Below are positions 32,330-40,948 of a DNA stretch of 64,000 nt, piece after piece (the first letter of the stretch is position 1; each line of letters starts with the position of its first letter). The notes beneath the pieces are model-generated. The model saw only the letters and a list, made by a program, of their open reading frames with translations, was not told the origin of the DNA and made no database searches. This DNA is from a bacterium (lineage in GTDB: Bacteria; Bacteroidota; Bacteroidia; Flavobacteriales_D; Sanyastnellaceae), in assembly GCA_029979565.1 (NCBI GenBank), contig JAPOHG010000002.1, positions 62,001 to 126,000 of the forward strand, in the 5' to 3' direction. The translations under genes and the position numbers were made by a program.

Positions 32330-35056
32330 TTAGCGCAAAAGTTGAAGGTGTCCGCGGTACGTATGCGGAAGGGAGAGCAAGTCTAAAATGAAGGCCTCGT
32401 AATAGTACAATCCATCGGGCGCAAAATGCTCCCCATCCCTTACTTGTCCGAGCCATGGCTCGTCCTGGGCATCGGACTGCCACACCAATTCACCCCAACG
32501 GTTGTAAACATGAAGCCGGTACTCGGATACCCCGAGCGCAACCGGCAGCCATACATCGTTTAGCCCGTCGTGATCGGGTGTAAACGCATTGGGTGCGTAA
32601 AAGACCGTGCCCGATACGGCGACTTGTCCGGTAGCGGTGCTCGTGCAACCCGCTTCATTCACCACGGTTTGAACGACGTCAAAGTAGCCGCCATCGCTGT
32701 ACGTGTAGGTCCCACTGCACTCACTGGTTGAACCTCCATCGCCGAAATTGTAGTAACACTGAACGTTTCCGGTCGCCAGGGTTTCGAATTCAATAACGGG
32801 ATTCAGGATGTCGACGTTATTGGGTGTGATGTTGAACCCAGCAGTGGGTGTAGCTTGTACTTCAATCAGTTCGGCTTGGGTGAGCATCAATTCTTGGCTG
32901 CAGTAGCCGGTTGAATTCATGGTCAAGGTGACGCTATACGTGCCCGGAATCTCATAGATATGCACGGGCTCGGCCGCAATGGAAGTAGAGCCGTCTCCAA
33001 AGTCCCAGAGATAGGTTGTTGCGGTTTCCGTTTGGCTGGTATTGTTGAAAGAGACGGAATGCGGTGGACACCCGACGGGAGGACCTCCTTGAAAGCCGAT
33101 GCTGGGATCCGCTATAACCCAAACGTCTTCAGAGGCGGTCACTTCACAGCCGTTTGCCACGGCGGTGACTTCAACAGTATACGTTCCAGGTTCGGCGTAG
33201 ACCAAATTGGAAACCGTTGCCCCATTGACTGTTGCGCTGACGGTTTCTCCTCCAAAATCCCACGTATACACAGTGATGGGATCGTTTTCCACCAATGGCA
33301 GCAGGGAGAAGTTATTGGTGGAGAAGCACTCGGGATCTGGAGCCTCAAAGGCCGGATCAATCTCCGGAAAGATTTCCACCGTGGAATAGGAGGTGTCAGG
33401 ACATGTGTAGGGCGTGGTCACGATAAGCTCTATGGTGTAGATGCCATCACCGGGATAGGTATAGGAAGGAGATTCTTCGGTAGACGTGTCGTCATTGGTG
33501 CCTGGAACACCGAAGTCCCAAAACCAATTCTCAGCGTTTTGGGAGAGGTTCTCAAAATCAAAGTCGTATCCCTGGCAGAAAGCGCTTTGGTCGGCAACCG
33601 CGGCGATTGGCGATTCTGGGGCATCCCATGTGAAATTGACCGAGGATGCACAGCCGTAATGTTCGGCCTCGAGGGTCACCGTCCATTCGTCCGCGTTATC
33701 AAACGTTACCCAATCGGTTGTCAATCCGTTTTCGCTGTCGGGCAATCCTCCGATTAGGCTCCAAGCCAAATCGGTGTCATCCGTAAATGCTCCATTGGCT
33801 TGCAGGTCAAACGCTTCGATGCCGTTTAAACACACAAAATCGATGACTTCGACGTCCAAGTCAAGAGGTTCAAACACGTAAAAAACCTGCGTTGAGGTAT
33901 CTGCGCAAGGCCAGGTGGGGTTGGCAATTAAGGTCACCGTGTACACCCCTGTATCCGGATACGTATACGTCGGGTCATTCAACGTGCTTACATCCGTGTC
34001 GATGCCGGGCACCCCAAAATCCCAGAGAAGGCTCTGTGCTCCGATGCTGTTTTCGGTGAACGTAATGGTCTCACCAATGCACAGCTGGTTGTCTGTTTGC
34101 GGTTGAGCGGCCGAAATGATGGTTGGGTCGCACATAACCACGTTGAATTGGAAGTCGCGCATGACCGTGCTTAACAATTCACCATCCCGGTATTCCGAAA
34201 CGCAAATGCCGATAACATAAGCACCCGGCGTCGTTGGGAACCCTGTAATTTGGCCGGTCTCCGAGTCGATTTCGAATGGAGGCGTGGAGGGGATGGGATC
34301 GATGGAACTGAATCCACCGCCCCAAGGAATGGTCGAAAACGTTGAGGCTGGCTGGGGGTTGGGTGAGGGGTCGTTTGGGGAGCCACCATCCAGTGGAGTG
34401 CAGAATGAGTAAACGAGGGAGTCTCCATCCGCATCGGTGGCACTCTGGTCCAGGAAGAAATCAAAGTTGGTGCATATCGCTTCGGGAGGATAGACATTAA
34501 ACTGCGGACTGCTGTTGGGACTGCTGTCGTCCGTGAACGGTGGAATTTGGGTGGTCAAGGTGATTCCTACGTCCCCGGGATTGGGGATGTTGGCGATTCC
34601 TGGATTTCGACAGCAACGTTGGAAAACCAAATCGTATCCAACATCGCTGGGTGGTAAGTTGACCACGATGGTGTATTCCAATCGCTGCATGCACAGATCG
34701 GGCGGTAAGTTTCCGCAGGGATTCTCCAAGACGGTCTCCAAGGGTTGAATGGATGCCACGATGAGGTCGACGTCGTACTGGGCGTACAAGTTGTCTTCTT
34801 CGAATATGCCCAATTTGATTTCGGGATCGAGGTTGGTTCCACCACTTTGCCATCCGCTGGGTTCAATGCTGCTGTCGTAGCATTCCCGGTAGAAAATCAA
34901 GGTGATTTCGAAATCCCCGTCGCCGAGGTAGTTGTAATATACCTCGCCGCCCATGGCGTGCGCTGCCAGCCCATCTGCCGCTTGGAAGGCGGACAAAAGA
35001 GACAGCATCACTTTTGCAATGACAACAGGCGACTTTATATGCTGTAGGTACGACAC
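32330..35056 (-). CDS. Giant PKD-domain adhesin with type B T9SS sorting domain
   Basis: About 908 residues. I propose the GTG at 35056, giving SYLQHIKSPVVIAK before the hydrophobic MLSLLSAFQAADGLAAHA signal; ATG 35008 is another option, and the TTG at 35113 lies upstream of a promoter-like TATATTTT. The N-terminal part (MGGEVYYNYLGDGDFEITLIFYREC) is typical of Bacteroidota cell-surface proteins. At least four PKD-like modules carry WDFG cores, three as WDFGVPG or WDFGDGS. The end, FYAPNAFTPDHDGLNDVW...YNRWGELVW, is a CHU_C/gliding motility-associated type B sorting domain. Likely surface-attached; ligand unknown. Confidence 0.85.
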   Translation of the reverse strand: MSYLQHIKSPVVIAKVMLSLLSAFQAADGLAAHAMGGEVYYNYLGDGDFEITLIFYRECYDSSIEPSGWQSGGTNLDPEIKLGIFEEDNLYAQYDVDLIVASIQPLETVLENPCGNLPPDLCMQRLEYTIVVNLPPSDVGYDLVFQRCCRNPGIANIPNPGDVGITLTTQIPPFTDDSSPNSSPQFNVYPPEAICTNFDFFLDQSATDADGDSLVYSFCTPLDGGSPNDPSPNPQPASTFSTIPWGGGFSSIDPIPSTPPFEIDSETGQITGFPTTPGAYVIGICVSEYRDGELLSTVMRDFQFNVVMCDPTIISAAQPQTDNQLCIGETITFTENSIGAQSLLWDFGVPGIDTDVSTLNDPTYTYPDTGVYTVTLIANPTWPCADTSTQVFYVFEPLDLDVEVIDFVCLNGIEAFDLQANGAFTDDTDLAWSLIGGLPDSENGLTTDWVTFDNADEWTVTLEAEHYGCASSVNFTWDAPESPIAAVADQSAFCQGYDFDFENLSQNAENWFWDFGVPGTNDDTSTEESPSYTYPGDGIYTIELIVTTPYTCPDTSYSTVEIFPEIDPAFEAPDPECFSTNNFSLLPLVENDPITVYTWDFGGETVSATVNGATVSNLVYAEPGTYTVEVTAVANGCEVTASEDVWVIADPSIGFQGGPPVGCPPHSVSFNNTSQTETATTYLWDFGDGSTSIAAEPVHIYEIPGTYSVTLTMNSTGYCSQELMLTQAELIEVQATPTAGFNITPNNVDILNPVIEFETLATGNVQCYYNFGDGGSTSECSGTYTYSDGGYFDVVQTVVNEAGCTSTATGQVAVSGTVFYAPNAFTPDHDGLNDVWLPVALGVSEYRLHVYNRWGELVWQSDAQDEPWLGQVRDGEHFAPDGLYYYEAFILDLLSLPHTYRGHLQLLR

Positions 35057-35152
35057 AAGCGTTGAACGCGTTAAAGCGAAAATATAACACGTATGCTGTC
35101 GGTTTGGTTGCAATCGCCGTAACTTTCAAGCGTGGAAGAAGAAAATAAGCGC

Positions 35153-36460
35153 ATGCGCTTTGATGCGATGCCCATGCACCCTGATGTGCTTGACGCACTC
35201 GACGCCATGGGGTTTGAAGAGGCGACACCCATCCAAGAAAAGGCGATACCGACGATTCTGAAAGGCAAGGACTTTCTCGGCATTGCCCAAACTGGCACCG
35301 GCAAAACAGCGGCGTTTTTGTTGCCGATCATTGATCGAATCCTCGACACAGAGGACAATGGCAAAACAAAGGCATTGATTGTTGTACCGACCCGTGAGTT
35401 GGCAATGCAAATTGACCAAGCAGTGGAGGGGTTTGGTTACTACGCCAAAGTGACCAGCTTGGCCATATACGGGGGAGGCAGCGCCCATGATTTCAGCCGA
35501 GAAAAAAAGGCCTTAACCGATGGGGCTGATATCATCATCGCCACGCCTGGTCGGTTTTTGTCCCACCTGACGCTGGGGTACGTCGATTTATCGGAGTTGC
35601 AATGCTTGATTTTGGACGAAGCAGACCGCATGCTGGATATGGGCTTTGTCGGGGACATCATGCGAATTGCAGAAAAATGCCGCGATGATCGACAGACGCT
35701 GCTGTTCAGCGCCACAATGCCCGATCGAATTGAAGAGCTCGCCAGCGACCTTCAAAAGGATCCAGAAGTTGTGAAGCTAGCGCTTTCAAAACCAGCCGAG
35801 AAAATCAAGCAAGGAGCTTACGTTCTTTTCGATTACCAAAAGGATGACGTGCTCGTGGAAGTATTGAAGGAACGCGATGTGGCTTCGGGCATAGTATTCA
35901 CCTCACGAAAGCGGACGGTAGGCCAAGTCATACGGGTATTGCGGAAGGCGGGCATCAAATGCGAGCGCATTTCTTCTGACTCTGAACAAAGCGAACGGGA
36001 GGAGGTCATGCTCGGTTTTCGCCAGCGCAAATTCCCCATCCTCGTGGCGACCGACGTTGTGAGCCGGGGCATCGACATCGACAACATCGAGCTGGTGGTG
36101 AACTACGATGTACCGCCCAATGAAGAGGATTACGTACACCGGATCGGCCGAACTGCCCGCGCAAACCGCGACGGGGAGGGCATCACGTTGGTAAATCCTG
36201 ACGATCAGCAACGCTTCGGTCGCATCGAACGGCTCATTGAACGCGCGGTAGACAAACTGGATCTGCCAGCGAAAGTGGGAAAGGGCCCGGAGTACGACCC
36301 CAAGGGTAGTCGACGCCGAGGAGGTGGGGGGCACCGCGGGGGCAAAGGACCGCGCAACCGTCACCACCAGGGTAAAGGCAACAACCACAGAAAGCCCAAA
36401 CGGAAAGGCGGCAATCGCCACCACGGCAAAGGTTCAAAGCCATCTGGTCATGGCGGGTGA
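35153..36460 (+). CDS. DEAD-box RNA helicase, RhlE-like
   Basis: ATP-dependent RNA helicase in ribosome assembly or cold adaptation. The ATG at 35153 (MRFDAMPMHPDVLDALDAMG) fits the RhlE N-terminus better than the GTG at 35132, which overlaps a promoter-like TAACTTTC. Motifs in order: Q motif EEATPIQ, Walker A AQTGTGKTAAF, PTRELA, TPGR, DEAD as LDEADRML, SAT as FSATMP, and VATDVVSRGIDI with YVHRIGRTAR. A basic Gly/His/Lys-rich tail (residues about 390-435) should bind RNA. The stop overlaps msrB by 11 bases. Confidence 0.94.
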   Translation: MRFDAMPMHPDVLDALDAMGFEEATPIQEKAIPTILKGKDFLGIAQTGTGKTAAFLLPIIDRILDTEDNGKTKALIVVPTRELAMQIDQAVEGFGYYAKVTSLAIYGGGSAHDFSREKKALTDGADIIIATPGRFLSHLTLGYVDLSELQCLILDEADRMLDMGFVGDIMRIAEKCRDDRQTLLFSATMPDRIEELASDLQKDPEVVKLALSKPAEKIKQGAYVLFDYQKDDVLVEVLKERDVASGIVFTSRKRTVGQVIRVLRKAGIKCERISSDSEQSEREEVMLGFRQRKFPILVATDVVSRGIDIDNIELVVNYDVPPNEEDYVHRIGRTARANRDGEGITLVNPDDQQRFGRIERLIERAVDKLDLPAKVGKGPEYDPKGSRRRGGGGHRGGKGPRNRHHQGKGNNHRKPKRKGGNRHHGKGSKPSGHGG

Positions 36461-36851
36461 TCATCCTGCATTTCAGCCCAAGACCGAGCAGGAATGGCTG
36501 GATGCCTTAGGGGCTGAGGCTTTCCGGATCATGCGTCAAAACGGCACGGAACGACCGTTTTCATCTCCGTTTCATCAAACCGGTCATCAGGGCGAATTCC
36601 TGTGCAAGGGCTGCGGCACCAAATTATTCGATGCGTCGGCTCAGTTCGATTCCGGATGTGGCTGGCCAAGTTTCGATCAAGCGGCCTCCAAAGGAGCCAT
36701 GAAAGAAGTGCTCGATAAGAGCCATGGCATGGTTCGCGTGGAAGTGCGGTGTGGAACGTGTGATGGGCACCTCGGGCATCTGTTTCCCGACGGACCGACC
36801 GCAACGGGTATGCGGTACTGCATCAACGGCGTTTGCCTGATTCCTCAGTGA
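36450..36851 (+). CDS. msrB: Peptide methionine-R-sulfoxide reductase
   Basis: Repairs methionine-R-oxide in proteins. It starts at the ATG 36450 inside the end of the helicase gene; the track frame from 36324 is mostly helicase shadow. 133 residues. Zinc cysteines are in CKGC (C52, C55) and CGTC (C101, C104), SGCGWPSF holds the substrate pocket, and the catalytic Cys124 is in MRYCINGVCL. No signal peptide, so it is cytoplasmic. The stop overlaps the convergent sigma-operon gene by 7 bases. Confidence 0.95.
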   Translation: MAGDHPAFQPKTEQEWLDALGAEAFRIMRQNGTERPFSSPFHQTGHQGEFLCKGCGTKLFDASAQFDSGCGWPSFDQAASKGAMKEVLDKSHGMVRVEVRCGTCDGHLGHLFPDGPTATGMRYCINGVCLIPQ

Positions 36852-37336
36852 CGCTGGGGGCTGCCCGGTCGCTGACCTCCGGGGCGCTGGCCTTGGCCAT
36901 TTCCATTACCATTCATTCTGCGCTTCATCACTTGCGTTCTGAATGCGCGCTCCACCTGCTTGATCATACCGGCACGCCGGTATCCGATAAAGCCTGACAT
37001 GCGCTCAACAACTTGATGTTGGAGTTCCACCGCCTTGAGTTGAAGTTCCTTCAATTCGTTGATCAACTGTTCGGCTTCCGCATCCGACTCAACTTCCTTG
37101 AGTTTTGTTTCCACCGCTCGGATAGCGTCACCGTGGGCACGTAATTTGTCTTGTTCCTCGTTCCAAGCGGGCCAAAAGAGGGCACTTTCCTCGGGTGTTA
37201 GCGACAGTTCTTCCACGAAGTAAGCAATGCGCAGGGCTTGCATGCGGTCGCTTTGTGACGCATTGTCAACCCAACGGGGCTGGGCAAAGGCAAGCATGGG
37301 TATCATGAACACGAAGGCAGTGATGAATTTGGGCAT
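36845..37336 (-). CDS. Spy/CpxP-like periplasmic protein
   Basis: 163 residues from the ATG at 37336 (MPKFITAFVFMIPMLAFAQ signal peptide); the track's longer frame starts in the neighbouring gene. The helical mature part has SLTPEESALFWPAWNEEQDK, resembling the LTxxQ-type motif of Spy/CpxP stress sensors, then long amphipathic helices rich in Glu/Lys, then a disordered NGNGQGQRPGGQRPG tail. It is the third gene of a sigma factor module, so a role in sensing or buffering envelope stress is plausible. Confidence 0.72.
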   Translation of the reverse strand: MPKFITAFVFMIPMLAFAQPRWVDNASQSDRMQALRIAYFVEELSLTPEESALFWPAWNEEQDKLRAHGDAIRAVETKLKEVESDAEAEQLINELKELQLKAVELQHQVVERMSGFIGYRRAGMIKQVERAFRTQVMKRRMNGNGNGQGQRPGGQRPGSPQRH

Positions 37337-37355
37337 AATCAACAGGCGTGAAGGG

Positions 37356-37691
37356 TTAGACATCTGTGGTTTCATTGAATACGGTTTCAAACAAAACATC
37401 ATCTTCCAACCAGGATTCGATTTCTGAGTCGTCCAGCGGAAGGGATTGTATGGGCGTTTCTTCCCACAGGCACGCGAACGTTTCACAATGTTCAGCAGTA
37501 TCGGGAAGGGCCAAGAACAAACCGATTGCCAAGGTGGCAGCAATCCCCGCAGCCCACGCGTAGCGACCAAACCCACCTGAACGCTCCAGCTCATGCTCAG
37601 TCGTTAGGGATGAAGCTTCTTTCCAAATGGCCTTTTGCTGTTCCTCGAAAAACCCTTTAGGGGTCGTGTATGGGGATTTCTGTTTGGACAT
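37356..37691 (-). CDS. Small single-pass membrane protein, putative anti-sigma factor
   Basis: 111 residues with no similarity I can name. The cytoplasmic N-terminus (about 45 residues, with YTTPKGFFEEQQKAIW) precedes one transmembrane segment (YAWAAGIAATLAIGLFLALP) and an acidic periplasmic tail (LPLDDSEIESWLEDDVLFE). The position between the ECF sigma factor and the Spy-like gene, and its topology, suggest that it tethers the sigma factor. It lacks the zinc HxxxCxxC motif of ZAS anti-sigma factors. The gap after the sigma gene is 37 bases. Confidence 0.6.
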   Translation of the reverse strand: MSKQKSPYTTPKGFFEEQQKAIWKEASSLTTEHELERSGGFGRYAWAAGIAATLAIGLFLALPDTAEHCETFACLWEETPIQSLPLDDSEIESWLEDDVLFETVFNETTDV

Positions 37692-37728
37692 GGTCTACGT
37701 GGATTGGACGAACGACAGCGCGGAGGGT

Positions 37729-38292
37729 TTAATCGGTGCTGGAAATGAGGTGGGATTGGACTTTGTTCTTGGCATGGAAATACGACGCTTTCGCAGCCCC
37801 TTCTGATGTGCCCGTGAGTTCGGCAATATCCGCATAAGCCATTTCTTGAAAATACCGAAGGGTGAACACTTCCCGCTGACGGGCAGGAAGAAGTTGAAGT
37901 GCGGCATGAAGTTGACGTTCGGCGTCGTCTCCATCAAAAAACGGGTCGGCCTCAAGTCGCTCTTCCCAGTCGGAGGCATCCGGGTGGGCATTGCGCAAGC
38001 TTCGTTGCTTTCGCGATCGAAGCGCGTCCAACCCTTTGCGCCGTGCGATGGTGTAAAGCCATGTCGAGAATTTGGCTTCCCCCCGAAAAGCGTTGATCGA
38101 GCGTACCACTTGAATGAAGGTCTCTTGCGTGGCATCTGCAGCATCGTCGTGCTCACTCAACATGGTGCGCAGGTAGGAATAAATGGGGACATGCCACGCT
38201 TGCATCATGGCCGCAAATGCACGTTCGCGCCTCAATCCCTCTGCCTCGGCTAGATCCTTGAGCCAATCAGGTTGTGGTTTGGCAACGTGCAT
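37729..38292 (-). CDS. ECF RNA polymerase sigma factor
   Basis: 187 residues with sigma-2 (HDDAADATQETFIQVVRSINAFRGEAKFSTWLYTIARRKGLDALR) and sigma-4 (LPARQREVFTLRYFQEMAYADIAELTGTSEGAAKASYFHAKNKV) regions, the layout of extracytoplasmic function sigma factors. It is the head of a three-gene module with a small membrane protein and a Spy-like protein. Likely controlled by the membrane partner and probably autoregulated. No -35/-10 ECF promoter could be assigned. Confidence 0.92.
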   Translation of the reverse strand: MHVAKPQPDWLKDLAEAEGLRRERAFAAMMQAWHVPIYSYLRTMLSEHDDAADATQETFIQVVRSINAFRGEAKFSTWLYTIARRKGLDALRSRKQRSLRNAHPDASDWEERLEADPFFDGDDAERQLHAALQLLPARQREVFTLRYFQEMAYADIAELTGTSEGAAKASYFHAKNKVQSHLISSTD

Positions 38293-38331
38293 TGTCGGTG
38301 GGACGGTTCAATTCGGCAGAAGTTTAATCCA

Positions 38332-39537
38332 TCAACCGGTGGCTTTTCGCCCCAAAACAGCCCACAGTGTCAAACCACCGATGAAGGTGAGGGTTGAAAT
38401 CAACTCCGCTTGGGTTACGGACAGGCCCAATAGGTCCATCTCTGCATTGACCCGGATTTTTTCAATGAAAAAACGCTCCATCCCATTAAAAACACAGTAC
38501 AAGGCAAACAACCGACCCGGTATGCTGATGCGCTTTCGCAAGCCCCACAGAAGCCCAAAAATGAGCAAGGCCATGAGTGTTTCATAAAATGCTGTAGGGT
38601 ACACCCCTGGGTCCAGGTAAGTGCCATATCCGTCGAAAATGGGCCACGGATCCTCCGGGGTGATAAGCTTGCCGGTGTACCCCGCTGGGCGGGCACCGTA
38701 GACGCCGTTGACGTTGTTCGGGAAGGAATAGGACCACATCCAATCGGGTAAAATGCCCATCCAATCGGGTTTGGGGTTGGGGTTCGGAATGCCCCAGTCT
38801 CCGTCGCCACTGACTTGACAGCCGATGCGACCAATGCCATAAGCGAGCATCAACCCCGGGGCAGTCGCGTCGGCAAGCGGTAGAAATGTTAACTTGTTTT
38901 TTCGGGCATAGAGGTAAACAGCCAATCCGCCGACAATCAGACCTCCATAAATGGTCAATCCTCCAAGGAAGTTTTGAAGGGAAGGCTCACGAAAAAATCG
39001 CACCATTTCATCGGGATATTCAAGGAGGTGAAAAAATTTCGCCCCGGCAATTCCTCCGATGGCAGCGGCGGTCACAATTCCCCCAACATGCTGACTTGCA
39101 GGAAGTTCAACACTCTTCGTGATGGGTTTTATACCTGCTTTTTGTGCTTCCCGGTAGCGCCATCCGGCGAACAGAGCAGCGAGTAAAAGGCCGAGAATGG
39201 GGCTTCCTTCGAGGCTGAAAAGGTGGCGCTGCGGCATCCCAGATTGAAACAATTCGCCGGCATTGACGGCGAGGTAGATGAACTTCCACCCCAAAATGAA
39301 ACCCACGAGGGCTTGCGTGAGGTATTCGGTCCATGCGACGGGGCCGCCAATGGTGAGGGTGGCATGCGTCGGTGCGAAGATTCCGGCGCTTTGTTTGCGG
39401 TCCATTTCCTTGCGAAGGGTGAATGCAGCTGCCACAAACGCCAAGGCTACGAGCAAGCCAAAACTGTTGATCAGTTTCAATGCGGGAATCTCCCATCCAA
39501 ACAGGTCGAGCAAGGCGTGGTACAAGGTGGGATACAT
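38332..39537 (-). CDS. lgt: Prolipoprotein diacylglyceryl transferase
   Basis: Inner-membrane enzyme that adds diacylglycerol to the lipobox cysteine of prolipoproteins. At 401 residues it is over 100 longer than E. coli Lgt, mainly between the first helices. The signature segment is GRIGCQVSGDGDWG, near IYGGLIVGG, where E. coli has His103 (here Tyr, as in some Firmicutes), and YPTAFYE is near the end. Seven or more hydrophobic segments are present. It is 39 bases upstream of the sigma gene and 2 after mtaB, in the same direction. Confidence 0.92.
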   Translation of the reverse strand: MYPTLYHALLDLFGWEIPALKLINSFGLLVALAFVAAAFTLRKEMDRKQSAGIFAPTHATLTIGGPVAWTEYLTQALVGFILGWKFIYLAVNAGELFQSGMPQRHLFSLEGSPILGLLLAALFAGWRYREAQKAGIKPITKSVELPASQHVGGIVTAAAIGGIAGAKFFHLLEYPDEMVRFFREPSLQNFLGGLTIYGGLIVGGLAVYLYARKNKLTFLPLADATAPGLMLAYGIGRIGCQVSGDGDWGIPNPNPKPDWMGILPDWMWSYSFPNNVNGVYGARPAGYTGKLITPEDPWPIFDGYGTYLDPGVYPTAFYETLMALLIFGLLWGLRKRISIPGRLFALYCVFNGMERFFIEKIRVNAEMDLLGLSVTQAELISTLTFIGGLTLWAVLGRKATG

Positions 39538-39539
39538 GG

Positions 39540-40847
39540 TCAGGCAGGCATTGGGTGCGAAATGACGCCGGAAGCAAAGCCTGCGGCATGGACGGTGTTG
39601 ATTCGGACGGGAACAATTTCATTGGCCGAAGTGGCCATGGCATCAATCCCAATGCGCACATATTCGGGAGTATAACCAAAGCGCAACCCGTCTTCAACGC
39701 TTTCCTCAAACAGGACATGCTTCGTGGTGCCAACAAATTGCTCGTAATGCTGGCGTTGCTTTTTCAACGACAACATTCGCAGTTGCTTGGTTCGGGCTTT
39801 GCGCACTTCAACGGGCACGGATTCTTCCATGCGCGGCGCCGTTGTACGGGCGCGTTCAGAGTATGTGAAGACGTGGAGGTAGCTGATGGGCAGGTCCAAA
39901 AGAAAAGCTTGGGTTTCCGCAAACGCCGCTTCAGTTTCATTGGGGAAGCCCGTAATGACATCGACTCCGATGCTTGCGCAGGGGAGCACGTTGCGAATGG
40001 CCTCAATGCGTTCCCTGTACAACGCGGTTCGATATCGCCTTCGCATCGCCTTCAATACCGGGTCGGAGCCACTCTGAAGAGGAATGTGAAAGTGGGGTTG
40101 GAACTTATTGCTCTTCGCGACCCATTCAATGATTTCAGGGGTCAAGAGATTGGGCTCGATGCTGCTGATGCGGAAGCGCTTTGCGGGTACCTCCCGGTCC
40201 AGGGCTTGTACGAGCTGCAAAAACGTTTCGCCAGTCGACTTCCCAAAATCGCCGATGTTGACCCCAGTCAACACAATTTCTTTGGCTCCTTGATCGGTGG
40301 CTGCTCGCGCTGTGGCAATTGTTTCTTGAACAGATGCATTTCGGGACCGACCGCGCGCAAGTGGAATGGTGCAGAAAGAGCAGAAGTAATCACATCCGTC
40401 CTGCACCTTCAAAAATGTCCGCGTTCGGTCTTGACTCGAAAATCCGGGAACAAATGATCGAACTTCCTTGATGGGGCCGACCGTGATTTGGGCTTGCGCT
40501 CTTTTGGAGCTGATGTGGTCGAGTAGATTGAATTTTTCAGAGGCACCTAAGACGATGTCGACGCCTTCAATTTCGCTGATTTCTTTCGGCTTCAATTGTG
40601 CATAACAGCCGATGACAGCCACAAATGCTTCAGGGTTGCTGTTGAGCGCTCGGCGCACGGCATTTCGACACTTGGCGTCGGCTTGTTCGGTGACGCTGCA
40701 GGTGTTAATGACCACTACATCCGGGGCATCATCGATGCCCACCCGAGCGTATCCTGCTTCGCTTAAATCGCGCGCAATGGTCGACGTCTCAGAGAAGTTG
40801 AGTTTGCAGCCTAAGGTGTGAAATGCAGCCGTTCCGCCGGGAGTCAT
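39540..40847 (-). CDS. mtaB: tRNA t6A37 methylthiotransferase
   Basis: Radical-SAM enzyme that makes ms2t6A at position 37 of tRNAs reading ANN codons. 435 residues: the UPF0004 domain (TLGCKLNFSETSTIA, VINTCSVTEQADAKCR) holds the first cluster cysteines, and the radical SAM motif CDYFCSFCTIPLARGRSR has the CxxxCxxC triad. A TRAM-like end (LFEESVEDGLRFGYTPEYVRIGI) closes it. It precedes lgt by two bases. Confidence 0.94.
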   Translation of the reverse strand: MTPGGTAAFHTLGCKLNFSETSTIARDLSEAGYARVGIDDAPDVVVINTCSVTEQADAKCRNAVRRALNSNPEAFVAVIGCYAQLKPKEISEIEGVDIVLGASEKFNLLDHISSKRAQAQITVGPIKEVRSFVPGFSSQDRTRTFLKVQDGCDYFCSFCTIPLARGRSRNASVQETIATARAATDQGAKEIVLTGVNIGDFGKSTGETFLQLVQALDREVPAKRFRISSIEPNLLTPEIIEWVAKSNKFQPHFHIPLQSGSDPVLKAMRRRYRTALYRERIEAIRNVLPCASIGVDVITGFPNETEAAFAETQAFLLDLPISYLHVFTYSERARTTAPRMEESVPVEVRKARTKQLRMLSLKKQRQHYEQFVGTTKHVLFEESVEDGLRFGYTPEYVRIGIDAMATSANEIVPVRINTVHAAGFASGVISHPMPA

Positions 40848-40948
40848 GGTGCGAATTTAATCGAGTTTGAAGCGGCTTGTACACTTGAGCGTGCGAATTG
40901 GTGAAGTTCAGGGCTATATTGCACCTCCTGTAATTGAAACACTTTCTC

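Noticed and set aside
36324-36851. Longer MsrB with a 42-residue N-terminal extension
   Set aside because: The extension is an out-of-frame reading of the helicase tail; the ATG at 36450 matches MsrB length.
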